A stretch of 64,000 bases of DNA, from contig CAJBLH010000196.1 of the NCBI GenBank assembly GCA_903953895.1, positions 1 to 64,000 on the forward strand, in the 5' to 3' direction. A program made the translations under genes and the position numbers. The notes beneath the pieces were generated by a model. It did no database searches. It was not told the origin of the DNA and worked only from the letters and a program-made list of their open reading frames with translations. This document shows positions 46,901 to 55,492 of the stretch, piece after piece. The DNA is from an uncultured Desulfobacteraceae bacterium (GTDB lineage Bacteria > Desulfobacterota > Desulfobacteria > Desulfobacterales > Desulfatirhabdiaceae). How positions within the stretch are numbered: the first letter of the stretch is position 1; each line of letters starts with the position of its first letter.

Positions 46901-47791
46901 GGAGCCATCGGCCATGCCGCCAAACCCATCGGCCGGGAGCAGATCATGGAAGTCCTCGAACGCCTCGAAGCCGCCTCGGCACTGGCGCCCAAGCGGGTTC
47001 TCGTGGTTGAGGATGACGAGCGTATGCGAAAGGAAACCGTACGTATCATCGGAAACGGAAACGTCACCGTCGAGGAAGCGGGAACCGGCCAAAAGGCCAT
47101 CGAGGCGCTTCGCACACAGACATTCGCCCTCGTGATAATGGACCTCGGACTGCCCGATATGCAGGGACTCGACCTGTTGAAGCAGATCGCTGCCGAAAAA
47201 ATTTCTCTTCCTCCGGTAATCATTCATACAGTTCGTGAGTTGACGATCGAGGAGGAATACTTTCTGCGCAATTACGCAGATTCCATTATCATCAAAGATG
47301 TCCGGTCTCAGGAACGGCTGATTGACGAGGTCGCCCTTTTCCTCCACCGCGTGGTTCGAGACCTGCCCGAGGAAAATCGGCGGGCCATCCTGCATCTCCG
47401 CGAATCGGACGAACCGCTGCGCGGCAAGAAAGTACTCATCGTCGAAGACGATATGCGCACAATGTTCGCCATGGCGCGGATACTTGCCGGGCACGGTGTC
47501 AACCCGCTCAAGGCTGAACACGGGGAACGGGCATTGGCGATTCTTGATGAGCAGCCGGACATCGATCTGGTGCTGATGGATGTCATGATGCCGGTCATGG
47601 ACGGATATGAAGCCACCCGACGCATCCGGAGCCAGGATCGCTTCGCAAAACTTCCCATTATCACGCTGACGGCCAAGGCCATGAAAGAGGACCGCCAGAA
47701 GTGTCTCGAGGCGGGTGCGACCGACTACCTCTCCAAGCCTGTCGATCCGGACCGCCTCACCTCGCTCATGCGGGTTCTGCTATGTCGGTAA
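43901..47791 (+). CDS. Hybrid sensor histidine kinase with three receiver domains (kinase 1)
   Basis: A 1296-residue inner-membrane hybrid kinase. Domains in order: two membrane segments (about 8-29 and 38-56), PAS (87-200), PAS (209-325), GAF (345-495) and a long coiled coil (495-605) with a 28-residue tandem repeat. HisKA follows (phospho-acceptor in NMSHELRTPLNSL, near 623), then HATPase (NLIGNALKF, DTGIGIPQ, GGTGLGLSIS) and three receivers. The receivers start near 910 (VVEDDLRF; ILDIQLPGMDG), 1032 (VVEDDERM; IMDLGLPDMQG) and 1177 (IVEDDMRT; LMDVMMPVMDG). No Hpt domain is seen. It overlaps the CheR-type gene by 10 bases and is first in the cluster. Confidence 0.9.
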   Translation: MKPTTKMRIFVSALTGATILGSILAIVPTMRIEGHSLFNLAIVCAITLFLGFFITERVNSDTEKVIEITDGPPQVLNTDQTNMRTYRLDILESIIEPLLILNHEGNVITANQAAAIAVEKDRSSLSGTPFMDFFTDPEAAMSILDKAKSRGSIREVTLPIRRTQREPRVMTISAAIMAAAGSEPCRVLVSLRDVTDAIKREQHAQNQANYLRNLIEVSIDPLFAISPEGTITDVNDSTVAKTGISKERLIGSDFIKLFADPEAARQGYERVLSEGKVLDYPLKFRSIAGATTFVSFNASLYRNEQGSVAGIFAQARDVTTAKLGEIDRDRKEWVSNGIAKLNAVFQVQGNTIDLAGRIISTLTEYASAQMGAFYIQDTAIDTSALTLIASHAYTRRKNVSCRFIPGEGIIGQSALERKQILISDVPDDYVRIVSGLGESAPRYLCVTPLLFEDAVKGMVEIASFNPITDSALEYLRQAAPMVAVAIEATQSRERVTQALQKAQQLTVELEAQQKELQQTNAELEEQTAQLKISEQKLQQQQADLERFNAELEEQTAQLKISEQKLQQQQTELEVANDELTQTNNLLERQKAEIELARKNIAVQAEEVALASKYKSEFLANMSHELRTPLNSLLLLARSLRENISGNLTEEQVESASVIFESGSDLLTLINEILDLSKIEAGRMELRLEEIDLMDVERTILSQFDHMAKAQKLSLQVVSEPGAPTRIVSDIQRLGQVLKNLIGNALKFTETGGVTLSFAIPAAGVQLSRSGLDPEHTLAIHVTDTGIGIPQDKQKIIFEAFQQADSGDKRRFGGTGLGLSISREITALLGGEIQLTSEPGKGSTFSIYLPLRIGEPGVRVGKKSTPAAPAGAGMETAPISPHPIAPPPPAHAPAAVSIKDDRDAISETDRVMLVVEDDLRFGNILSGIIRERGFKCIRAATGEEGIDLAREYKPNGVILDIQLPGMDGWAVLNALKHDVSLRHIPVHIISVEEATAKNLGVGAIGHAAKPIGREQIMEVLERLEAASALAPKRVLVVEDDERMRKETVRIIGNGNVTVEEAGTGQKAIEALRTQTFALVIMDLGLPDMQGLDLLKQIAAEKISLPPVIIHTVRELTIEEEYFLRNYADSIIIKDVRSQERLIDEVALFLHRVVRDLPEENRRAILHLRESDEPLRGKKVLIVEDDMRTMFAMARILAGHGVNPLKAEHGERALAILDEQPDIDLVLMDVMMPVMDGYEATRRIRSQDRFAKLPIITLTAKAMKEDRQKCLEAGATDYLSKPVDPDRLTSLMRVLLCR
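45464..45631 (+). repeat. 84-bp tandem repeat inside kinase 1 coiled coil
   Basis: Two direct copies, starting at 45464 and 45548, encode ELEEQTAQLKISEQKLQQQQ plus an eight-residue tail. The period of 28 residues is exactly four heptads, so the duplication keeps the coiled-coil register. Confidence 0.85.
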
Positions 47792-48645
47792 TCGCTCATC
47801 CATCGGCAACGCTGCCGGTTCCCACTGCTGAAATTACACGCATCGAGATCGACCTGCTGCTTGAGGCGATCTTCAGAAGGTACGGGTATGACTTCCGGGA
47901 CTACATGCGGGAAACGATCGACCGGCGTATCGAGCAGTTTCAGGATGAATACGGCATCACGACACTTTCTGAAGTATTGGGTCGTGTTCTGCGTGAACCG
48001 ACCCTTTTTTTCAGTCTGATTGCATACTTCTCGATCAATGTGACGGCATTGTTCCGCGATCCCTTCGTGTACGAAGCGTTGCGACGGCATGTGATGCCCA
48101 TGCTTCGTACCTGGCCGCACACCAAGATCTGGGATGCGGGGTGCGCTACCGGAGAAGAGGTATACTCGGTGGCGATCATGCTTTTTGAGGAAGGGCTCCT
48201 CGGCCGCACTGCCATATATGCCACCGACATCAATGTATCGGCGCTGGAGACCGCAAAGGCAGGGATATACCCGCTGAACATCATTCAGCAGGGGAGCAGA
48301 AATTACCAGGAGTCCGGAGCGAAATCATCTTTTTCCGACTATTATTTTGCACAACAAAATGCAGCGATCATTGATTCCAGATTGCGCAAAAACATCACCT
48401 TCGCCCGCCATAACCTGGCAATGGATGCGTCTTTCGGTGAAATGCAGGTTGTGATATGCCGTAACGTCTTGATTTATTTTAATAATGATCTACAGAATCA
48501 TGTTCTTGAGATGTTCTGGGACAGCCTCGAGAACGGCGGATTTCTGTGTTTGGGCGATAAAGAAACAATCGCCTACACCTCGGTGACGGACAGGTTCGAG
48601 GTCGTAGATAACAAAGCGAAAATTTATAAAAAGAGGGTGCTATGA
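47782..48645 (+). CDS. CheR-type protein-glutamate methyltransferase
   Basis: A 287-residue SAM-dependent methyltransferase of the CheR family, which methylates glutamates on chemoreceptor-like coiled coils. The N-terminal helical domain has DFRDYMRETIDRRIEQF. The SAM site is WDAGCATGEEVYSVAI (near 116), and the core ends with VICRNVLIYFNNDLQNHVLEMF. I start it at ATG 47782, which overlaps the stop of kinase 1, rather than at the frame opening at 47701. No CheB, CheA or chemoreceptor is present nearby, so the substrate may be a kinase of the cluster. It overlaps kinase 2 by 4 bases. Confidence 0.87.
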   Translation: MSVIAHPSATLPVPTAEITRIEIDLLLEAIFRRYGYDFRDYMRETIDRRIEQFQDEYGITTLSEVLGRVLREPTLFFSLIAYFSINVTALFRDPFVYEALRRHVMPMLRTWPHTKIWDAGCATGEEVYSVAIMLFEEGLLGRTAIYATDINVSALETAKAGIYPLNIIQQGSRNYQESGAKSSFSDYYFAQQNAAIIDSRLRKNITFARHNLAMDASFGEMQVVICRNVLIYFNNDLQNHVLEMFWDSLENGGFLCLGDKETIAYTSVTDRFEVVDNKAKIYKKRVL

Positions 48646-51600
48646 CGACAAAAATCGACGGCTTATTGCCCCGTCAAGAGGCGCAGAATCAGAAGGAAAT
48701 GCTGATCCTTGCCGTCGACGACAAAGAGGCGAATCTGATCGCTCTGGAACGCACACTCGCGCGGATTCCAGCCAGACTCGTCAAGGTGACCAGCGGCGAA
48801 GAGGCGCTGGCTGCAACATTAAAGCACGAATTCGCTCTGGCCATCCTGGACGTGCAGATGCCCGGTATGGACGGCTACGAACTGGCCGAATTTCTTCTTT
48901 CGGACCCTGCCACCGCACGCATGCCCATTATCTTCGTTACGGCGGCGTACCTGGATGAAGGCCATCAGTTCAAGGGGTACAGCAGTGGTGCGGTGGATTA
49001 TCTGGCCAAACCCTATGATCCGGCTATTCTGATCGCCAAGGTCAAAGTATTCCTGGATCTGGCCCGCCATCGTCTTGACCTGCAACAGGCGCAGGAAGCG
49101 CTGAAGTACGAACGCACCCAACTGCTTTCCATTCTTGACAACATGAGCATTTCTGTTTTTGTCGTGGATCCGAAAAATAGCGAAGTCCTGTTTGCAAACC
49201 GCTCGATGGTCGATCTGCTGGGCGCCGACCCGGTCGGAAAACATTGTTTTAAGGTGATTCATGGGCTTGATGAGCGATGTCCATCCTGCATGGAAAAATT
49301 CAACCAGCGACAGAACTGTCAATTACCCGACTGTAAACGCGAAGCCCTGATAAACGGCAGGACGATCCACCTGACTGAACAGATCATCCTCTGGCCCGAC
49401 GGTCGCGATGTCTGTCTGGTTCTTGGTAACGACATTTCAGCGCAAAAACAGGCTGAAGCGGCATTGGCGCGGAGCGAGGCGAACTACCGCACTTTTTTCG
49501 AGACCATCGGTGATATGATCGTCGGCGTCAGTCGTGATGGCCGAATCCTTTTCACCAACAAGATTCTTGAGTATAAACTGGGTTACACTGCCGAAGAAAT
49601 CACCCACATGGACATGCTTGATTTATATCCGGCGCTCCAGCGCAAGGAAGCCGAAGATATATTCAACGCCATGCTGACCAGCAGTAACGATACATGCTCG
49701 TTACCGCTGGAAACCAAAACCGGCGCCCTTATTCCGGCTGAAACCCGCATCTGGTCCGGTGTCTGGAACGAACATGAATGCATTTTCGGCCTGATCCATG
49801 ATTTAAGCATAGAAATCGAGGCCAAACAGCGTTTTGAACGGCTGTTTCGTGGCAACCCGTCGCCGATGGCGCTCACGAATATTCCGGATCAACGATTTTT
49901 CGACGTTAACGAAGCGTTTACAGCCGCAGTCGGCTATACGCGGGAAGAAATCGTCGGTAAAACGAGTCAGGAACTCGAGTTGTTCGAGAACATCGCAGAG
50001 CAACAGGTGATCCGGAACAAACTGCTGAAAGATGGACGTATCGCAGATATCGAACTGCCGATCCGGTGCAAGGACGGCAGGATCATCGAGGGACTTTTTT
50101 CCGGAGACATCATCGGCAGTCAGGGCAGCGAGTACTTCCTGACCGTCATCGTAGACATCACAGCCCGTAAGCGGACCGAAAAAGCCCTCGAGCAGACGCT
50201 GGCCCTGCAGCGACTGCTCGCCGACATATCGGCCGCTGGTGTGGAACCGGTCAAGCTTCACCGTTATCTGGACGAAAGCCTGGCCCTGATGGGCCATGTG
50301 CTGGATGCCAGCAGGGCCTATATATTTGAGATGAGTTATGAGTCCGCTGTTATGAACAATACTTTCGAGTGGTGCGCAGAAGGCGTCGAACCGCAGAAAG
50401 ACAATCTGCAGCGGCTGCCCCTGAATCTGTTCGAATGGTGGATCGAAACTCTGCGCAAAGAAGACATTATCTCCTATGCAAAAATCGAAGATATTCCGGA
50501 TGAGGCAAGGAAGGAAGTTTTGCGGCTGCAAGGCATCCGCTCTCTGTTAGTTGTGCCGATCCATCTTGGCGGCCACTTCTATGGCTTTATCGGCTTTGAT
50601 GAATCCAGACGGTACAGAATCTGGGCCAATGAACATGTATCTCTGCTGAAGGCCATGGCCAGGGTTATTGCCGGCGTCATACAGCGAACGATCGGAGAAG
50701 AGTTCCTGCGCCAGGCCACAGCCAGAAAACAACGGCAGGCAGAGATCCTCTCCACCCTGGCCGTTTCCCCCTGGCTGGCAGACGGCGCCGTGCGTCAACT
50801 GGCTACCCTGTTGACGGAATCCGTTTCGGCGGCGTTCAATATCGGCAGGGTCGGGGTGTGGCTTTTCGAAGAAAATCAGACATTGCTGGCCAATGTTGAT
50901 AACTACAATGCCGCCGCCAGGGCTCACACCTCCGGCATGGTGCTGGTTGAACGCGATTTTCGGGAAACGTTCACCGTACTCAAAAGAGATAAATACGTGG
51001 ACGGAAACGACCCGCTGACCGACCCCCGCCTGGCGGGCTATGTGGAAAGTTATTTAAAGCCAGGCCGAATCACGGCCATACTGCTTGCCGTCATTCGTCT
51101 GGGCGGCAATGCATTGGGAACCATCTGTTTCGAACATATCGACAAGATTCACCGCTGGGAGGAAGACGAGATTACGTTTGCCTGTCAACTTGCCGATCAG
51201 ATGGCCCTTGCGGTTTCGAATTCCGAACGCAGAAAGGCGGAAGCGGCACTCATAGAAAGTAACAGGATGCTTGAAAAGGCAATTACGAAGACAAATCGGA
51301 TGGCGCGGGCGGCTCAGGCTGCCAATGTGGCCAAAAGCGAGTTTCTGGCCAACATGAGTCATGAATTGCGCACGCCGCTCAATGCCATCCTAGCCTTCAG
51401 CGAGGCACTGATCGAACAGGTCCGTGGGCCATTGAACGAACGCCAGCAGGCATCGCTACGCAATATCGAAGCAAGCGGGCGCCATCTGCTCGAGCTGATC
51501 AACGATGTTCTCGACCTTGCCAAGGTGGAGTCCGGACATCTGGACATTGCGCCTCAATGGGTGGCAATTTCGGAAGTGTGCGAGGCCTGTCTGTCGTTCG

Positions 51601-52502
51601 TCCGAGAGATGGCAATCGCTAAAAATCTGGAGCTGGTGTTTCATGCCGACAATATGTCGATCCGAATCCATGCAGACCCAAGACGCCTGCGACAGATGCT
51701 GGTAAACCTGTTGAGTAACGCCGTCAAGTTCACTCCAGCCGGCGGCAGGGTAAGCCTTGATGTTACGTATATCGCCGATACAGATGCGGTTTCTTTTGCG
51801 GTGGAAGACACCGGTATCGGAATCTCGGCTGAGGATATGAATCGACTTTTTAGACCCTTCACCCAGCTCGATTCCAGTTTGAGTCGCCGCCATGAAGGCA
51901 CCGGATTGGGGTTGGTACTGGTGCAACGCCTGGCGGAGAGGCACGGTGGCAGCGTTTCTGTGGAAAGCACGCCCGAAAAGGGCAGCCGCTTTAGTATCAT
52001 CCTGCCGGCTGGAAATTCAGGCACGCATGAAGAATCGAGCAGATCATCCACATCCGGTGTACAACGGGCGACCCCTTCACGCAAGGTGCTGCTGGTGGAG
52101 GGATCGGGATTGCCCGTGCAGACAAGCGTCAAGGTACTGCTGGCCGAGGATAACGAGGCCAATATCGATGCGCTTGGCGAATATCTGGAAGACAGGGGCT
52201 TTGTGCTGACGATTGCCCGCGACGGCAAGGAAGCCCTGGCACGCGCCGGAGAAACGCGGCCGGATGTCATCCTCATGGATATCCAGATGCCGGAGATGGA
52301 TGGCCTCGAAGCAACCCGCCGACTGCGAACCATGCCGGAATGCAGGGATATCCCCATCATTGCGCTGACAGCGCTGGCCATGCCGGGCGACCGGGAACGC
52401 TGCCTGGATGCCGGGGTGGACGAGTATCTGCCCAAGCCAGTAAGCCTGAACACACTGATTAAAACCATACAACAGTTGCTTGAAGAAAGGAATAACGTTT
52501 GA
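48642..52502 (+). CDS. Soluble hybrid histidine kinase with N- and C-terminal receivers (kinase 2)
   Basis: A 1286-residue kinase with no membrane segment. Order: receiver (21-140; AVDDKEANLIAL, ILDVQMPGMDG), a PAS with a cysteine cluster (161-275; CFKVIHGLDERCPSCMEKF) and two more PAS domains (280-395 and 396-510). GAF (521-690) and a second GAF (700-860) come next, then HisKA (MSHELRTPLNAIL, near 906) and HATPase (NLLSNAVKF, DTGIGIS, GTGLGLVL). A C-terminal receiver (1163-1286; LLAEDNEANID, LMDIQMPEMDG) ends it. The second GAF to HATPase section is nearly the same as in kinase 4. An N-terminal receiver suggests that it takes phosphoryl groups from another kinase. Confidence 0.9.
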   Translation: MTTKIDGLLPRQEAQNQKEMLILAVDDKEANLIALERTLARIPARLVKVTSGEEALAATLKHEFALAILDVQMPGMDGYELAEFLLSDPATARMPIIFVTAAYLDEGHQFKGYSSGAVDYLAKPYDPAILIAKVKVFLDLARHRLDLQQAQEALKYERTQLLSILDNMSISVFVVDPKNSEVLFANRSMVDLLGADPVGKHCFKVIHGLDERCPSCMEKFNQRQNCQLPDCKREALINGRTIHLTEQIILWPDGRDVCLVLGNDISAQKQAEAALARSEANYRTFFETIGDMIVGVSRDGRILFTNKILEYKLGYTAEEITHMDMLDLYPALQRKEAEDIFNAMLTSSNDTCSLPLETKTGALIPAETRIWSGVWNEHECIFGLIHDLSIEIEAKQRFERLFRGNPSPMALTNIPDQRFFDVNEAFTAAVGYTREEIVGKTSQELELFENIAEQQVIRNKLLKDGRIADIELPIRCKDGRIIEGLFSGDIIGSQGSEYFLTVIVDITARKRTEKALEQTLALQRLLADISAAGVEPVKLHRYLDESLALMGHVLDASRAYIFEMSYESAVMNNTFEWCAEGVEPQKDNLQRLPLNLFEWWIETLRKEDIISYAKIEDIPDEARKEVLRLQGIRSLLVVPIHLGGHFYGFIGFDESRRYRIWANEHVSLLKAMARVIAGVIQRTIGEEFLRQATARKQRQAEILSTLAVSPWLADGAVRQLATLLTESVSAAFNIGRVGVWLFEENQTLLANVDNYNAAARAHTSGMVLVERDFRETFTVLKRDKYVDGNDPLTDPRLAGYVESYLKPGRITAILLAVIRLGGNALGTICFEHIDKIHRWEEDEITFACQLADQMALAVSNSERRKAEAALIESNRMLEKAITKTNRMARAAQAANVAKSEFLANMSHELRTPLNAILAFSEALIEQVRGPLNERQQASLRNIEASGRHLLELINDVLDLAKVESGHLDIAPQWVAISEVCEACLSFVREMAIAKNLELVFHADNMSIRIHADPRRLRQMLVNLLSNAVKFTPAGGRVSLDVTYIADTDAVSFAVEDTGIGISAEDMNRLFRPFTQLDSSLSRRHEGTGLGLVLVQRLAERHGGSVSVESTPEKGSRFSIILPAGNSGTHEESSRSSTSGVQRATPSRKVLLVEGSGLPVQTSVKVLLAEDNEANIDALGEYLEDRGFVLTIARDGKEALARAGETRPDVILMDIQMPEMDGLEATRRLRTMPECRDIPIIALTALAMPGDRERCLDAGVDEYLPKPVSLNTLIKTIQQLLEERNNV

Positions 52503-55492
52503 TTCGAAAAAAAGAGAGTTTCTTGCGTTTGACAGGTATGGTGGCGGCCCTACTGGTCGCTGGTACACTGCTCGCTTTGCTGGATTTGGATCATCCTGCA
52601 CTCATCGGCCTGGTTCTTACGGTCGTACTTGTTTTTACAATTGACATGGTTTATCACCACCGAAAGGAACTTGAGCTGCTGGCTGTACAGCGGGCCCATG
52701 ATCTGCAGGAAAGCGAGGCCAACTTCAGAACCTTTTTTGACACCATTCCCGATCTGATTCTGGTGGGAACGCATGAAGATCGTATACGCTTCGTCAACCG
52801 GGCCGTTACACGAAAACTTGGATATACCGTGGATGAACTCTGTTCAATGCAATTCCCTGATATTTATCCGCCGGAAACCCACGGTGAGACAAATGCCGTT
52901 TTCACCGCCATGTTACGCGGCGATCAGGAGAGTTGCTCCTTGCCCATGAGGACAATAGCCGGCACGCTGATTCCGGTGGAAACCCGCATCTGGCCCGGCA
53001 AATGGAGCGGCGAAAGCTGTATCTTTATCTTCAGCAAAGACCTCAGTATTGAAAAGGAAGTCCAGCACCGCTTCGAGCGGCTCTTTCACAACAATCCCGC
53101 TCTCATGGCGTTATCCACCCTGCCCGACGGCCGCTTCATGGATGTCAATGACGCCTTCCTGAAAACCCTTGGTTATGTCAGGGAGGACATCATAAATGCA
53201 ACATCCACTGAACTTGCATTGTTTCCGGACATGGGCCAGTCTGCCCCCATGGTAGAAACCTTCGAAACCGAGGGTCGAATCATCGGCACAGAGCTGAAGG
53301 TTCGCGCCAAGGACGGACACATTCACGACTGCCTATTTTCAGGAGAGGTCATCAGCGGCCAGGAACATCGATACTTTCTTACCGTCATGAGCGATATCAC
53401 CGAACGCAAGCAGGCGGAGAAATCTCTTCAACAACGGGAATCCTATCTTTCTGCAATCATTGAAAATCAACCAGGGCTGGTTTGGTTGAAAGATGCTGAA
53501 AGTCGATTTCTCACCGTGAATCACGCTTTTGCCCGCTCTTGTGGAAAAACGATGGCAGAAGACCTTGCCGGCAAAACAGATTTCGATATCTGGCCAAGGG
53601 AGCTTGCCGAAAAATATCGAGAGGACGACATTGCTACCATGCAGGGCGGCAAGCCCATCATCGTTGAAGAACCGATCTTCCACGAGGGGGAAACACGCTG
53701 GTTTGAAACATTCAAAACACCCGTTTTGAACGGGCAGGGCGAAGTTCTCGGCACAACAGGATATGCACGTGATATCACAGAGCGAAAGCAAGTCGAAACA
53801 CGCACCATGGAAAGCAACAAACAGCTTCAGGCTGCCATTGAAAAGGCCGGCCGGATGGCCCGGGCAGCCCAGGCTGCCAATGTGGCCAAAAGCGAGTTTC
53901 TGGCCAACATGAGCCATGAATTGCGCACGCCGCTCAATGCAATTTTAGCGCTGAGCGAAACACTTCTCGAACAGGTCCGCGGGCCGCTGAACGAGCGCCA
54001 GCAAGCATCGCTCAGGAATATCGAGGCCAGCGGACGCCACCTGCTTGAACTGATCAACGACGTCCTTGATCTGGCAAAGGTGGAGTCCGGACACCTCGAC
54101 ATTTCTCTTCAGTGGGTACCGATTTCAGAGACATGCGAGGCATGCCTGACCTTTGTCCGGGAGATGGCATTGACCAAGAACCTGGAGCTTGCGTTTCATC
54201 CGGACAAAACAATGACCCAGGTATTCGCCGATCCCAAGCGCCTGCGACAGATGCTGGTGAACCTGCTGAGCAATGCCGTCAAGTTCACCCCTGCCGGGGG
54301 GAAGATAACGCTTGAAGTTAAGGCGATTGTCGATCAGGACGCTGTTTGTTTTGCGGTGCAAGATACCGGGATCGGGATAACGCATGAGGATCTGAATCGC
54401 CTTTTCAGGCCATTCACGCAACTGGATTCCAGTTTGAGCCGCCGACATGAAGGTTCCGGGTTAGGCCTGGTGCTGGTGCAGCGACTTGCAGAGATGCACG
54501 GCGGCAGTATCACTGTGGAAAGCGAGCCGGGAAAGGGCAGCCGGTTCATGATTATCCTGCCGTTGGGAAACGCTGCCGAACGTATGCGTGTAAAGGAGCC
54601 GGACGATTTGAAATTGGGAAAATCGCTGACCAAGCGCACGGTCCTGCTGGTGGAAGACTCGGAAATCGCAGCGATGCAGTTGGCTGTCTATCTCGAGGAA
54701 ATGGGATTTGCGGTCATGCGGCACCCGCGCGGAATGGGTGCCATGGAAGAAGCCATCCGCCTTCAACCTGGGGTGATCGTCCTCGATCTGCTGCTCCCCG
54801 ATCTGTCGGGTTGGGAAGTCCTTGAACGACTGAAGGCGGAGCCACAATCAAGAGACATTCCGGTACTCATCGTTTCGGTAGTGGACGAACCGGCAAGGGC
54901 GCGTGGGGCGGGCGCAGCAGGCTATGCGCTCAAACCCGTATCCCGGCAGTCCCTGCGAAAGGCGATGGAGGCGGCCATCGGCGCCCATCTTTCCAGTGAA
55001 GCTCCGAAACAGCCTTCTGCTGCCGTTCAAACAAGCGTTAATGTCCTGCTGGCTGAGGACAACGAGGCGAATATCGATGCCGTGGGTGAATACCTGCGGG
55101 ATGTGGGATTCCAGGTAACGGTCGCTCACGATGGAAAGGAAGCCCTGGCGCGCGCAGAAGATATTCATCCGGATGTTATTCTCATGGACATTCAGATGCC
55201 GGAAATGGACGGCTTGGAAGCGATCCGCCGATTGCGTCAGATGCCAGCACTCAAATCCACGCCCGTAATTGCGCTGACGGCATTGGCAATGCCAGGAGAT
55301 CGGAATCGTTGTTTGAAAGCCGGAGCGGATGAGTATCTTACCAAACCGGTAGGCTTGAAAAATCTGGTTGCAACCATACGACGGTTGCTGAAACTGGAAA
55401 AGGACGATGATACCATAAACAAGTCCAATTCTGATCCGAGTTGGACTGCGAAGTTATACAACCCCTGTACATTAAAAGGAGAAAGAGAATGA
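52499..55492 (+). CDS. Membrane hybrid histidine kinase with two C-terminal receivers (kinase 3)
   Basis: A 997-residue kinase starting on TTG at 52499, in a TTGA overlap with the stop of kinase 2, with AGAAAGG upstream. Two membrane helices (about 13-31 and 38-55) are joined by a very short loop, so there is no periplasmic sensor. Three PAS domains follow (73-185, 190-305, 314-430), then HisKA (NMSHELRTPLNAIL, near 470) and HATPase (NLLSNAVKF, DTGIGIT, GSGLGLVL). Two receivers end it: 714-830 (LLVEDSEIAAMQL, VLDLLLPDLSG) and 847-970 (LLAEDNEANID, LMDIQMPEMDG). It overlaps the solute-binding protein gene by 4 bases. Confidence 0.9.
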   Translation: MIRKKESFLRLTGMVAALLVAGTLLALLDLDHPALIGLVLTVVLVFTIDMVYHHRKELELLAVQRAHDLQESEANFRTFFDTIPDLILVGTHEDRIRFVNRAVTRKLGYTVDELCSMQFPDIYPPETHGETNAVFTAMLRGDQESCSLPMRTIAGTLIPVETRIWPGKWSGESCIFIFSKDLSIEKEVQHRFERLFHNNPALMALSTLPDGRFMDVNDAFLKTLGYVREDIINATSTELALFPDMGQSAPMVETFETEGRIIGTELKVRAKDGHIHDCLFSGEVISGQEHRYFLTVMSDITERKQAEKSLQQRESYLSAIIENQPGLVWLKDAESRFLTVNHAFARSCGKTMAEDLAGKTDFDIWPRELAEKYREDDIATMQGGKPIIVEEPIFHEGETRWFETFKTPVLNGQGEVLGTTGYARDITERKQVETRTMESNKQLQAAIEKAGRMARAAQAANVAKSEFLANMSHELRTPLNAILALSETLLEQVRGPLNERQQASLRNIEASGRHLLELINDVLDLAKVESGHLDISLQWVPISETCEACLTFVREMALTKNLELAFHPDKTMTQVFADPKRLRQMLVNLLSNAVKFTPAGGKITLEVKAIVDQDAVCFAVQDTGIGITHEDLNRLFRPFTQLDSSLSRRHEGSGLGLVLVQRLAEMHGGSITVESEPGKGSRFMIILPLGNAAERMRVKEPDDLKLGKSLTKRTVLLVEDSEIAAMQLAVYLEEMGFAVMRHPRGMGAMEEAIRLQPGVIVLDLLLPDLSGWEVLERLKAEPQSRDIPVLIVSVVDEPARARGAGAAGYALKPVSRQSLRKAMEAAIGAHLSSEAPKQPSAAVQTSVNVLLAEDNEANIDAVGEYLRDVGFQVTVAHDGKEALARAEDIHPDVILMDIQMPEMDGLEAIRRLRQMPALKSTPVIALTALAMPGDRNRCLKAGADEYLTKPVGLKNLVATIRRLLKLEKDDDTINKSNSDPSWTAKLYNPCTLKGERE

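Noticed and set aside
46487-47521. 344-residue open frame on the minus strand, antisense to kinase 1
   Set aside because: It lies wholly inside the receiver-domain coding sequence, has no recognisable motif and reflects codon bias of the real gene.
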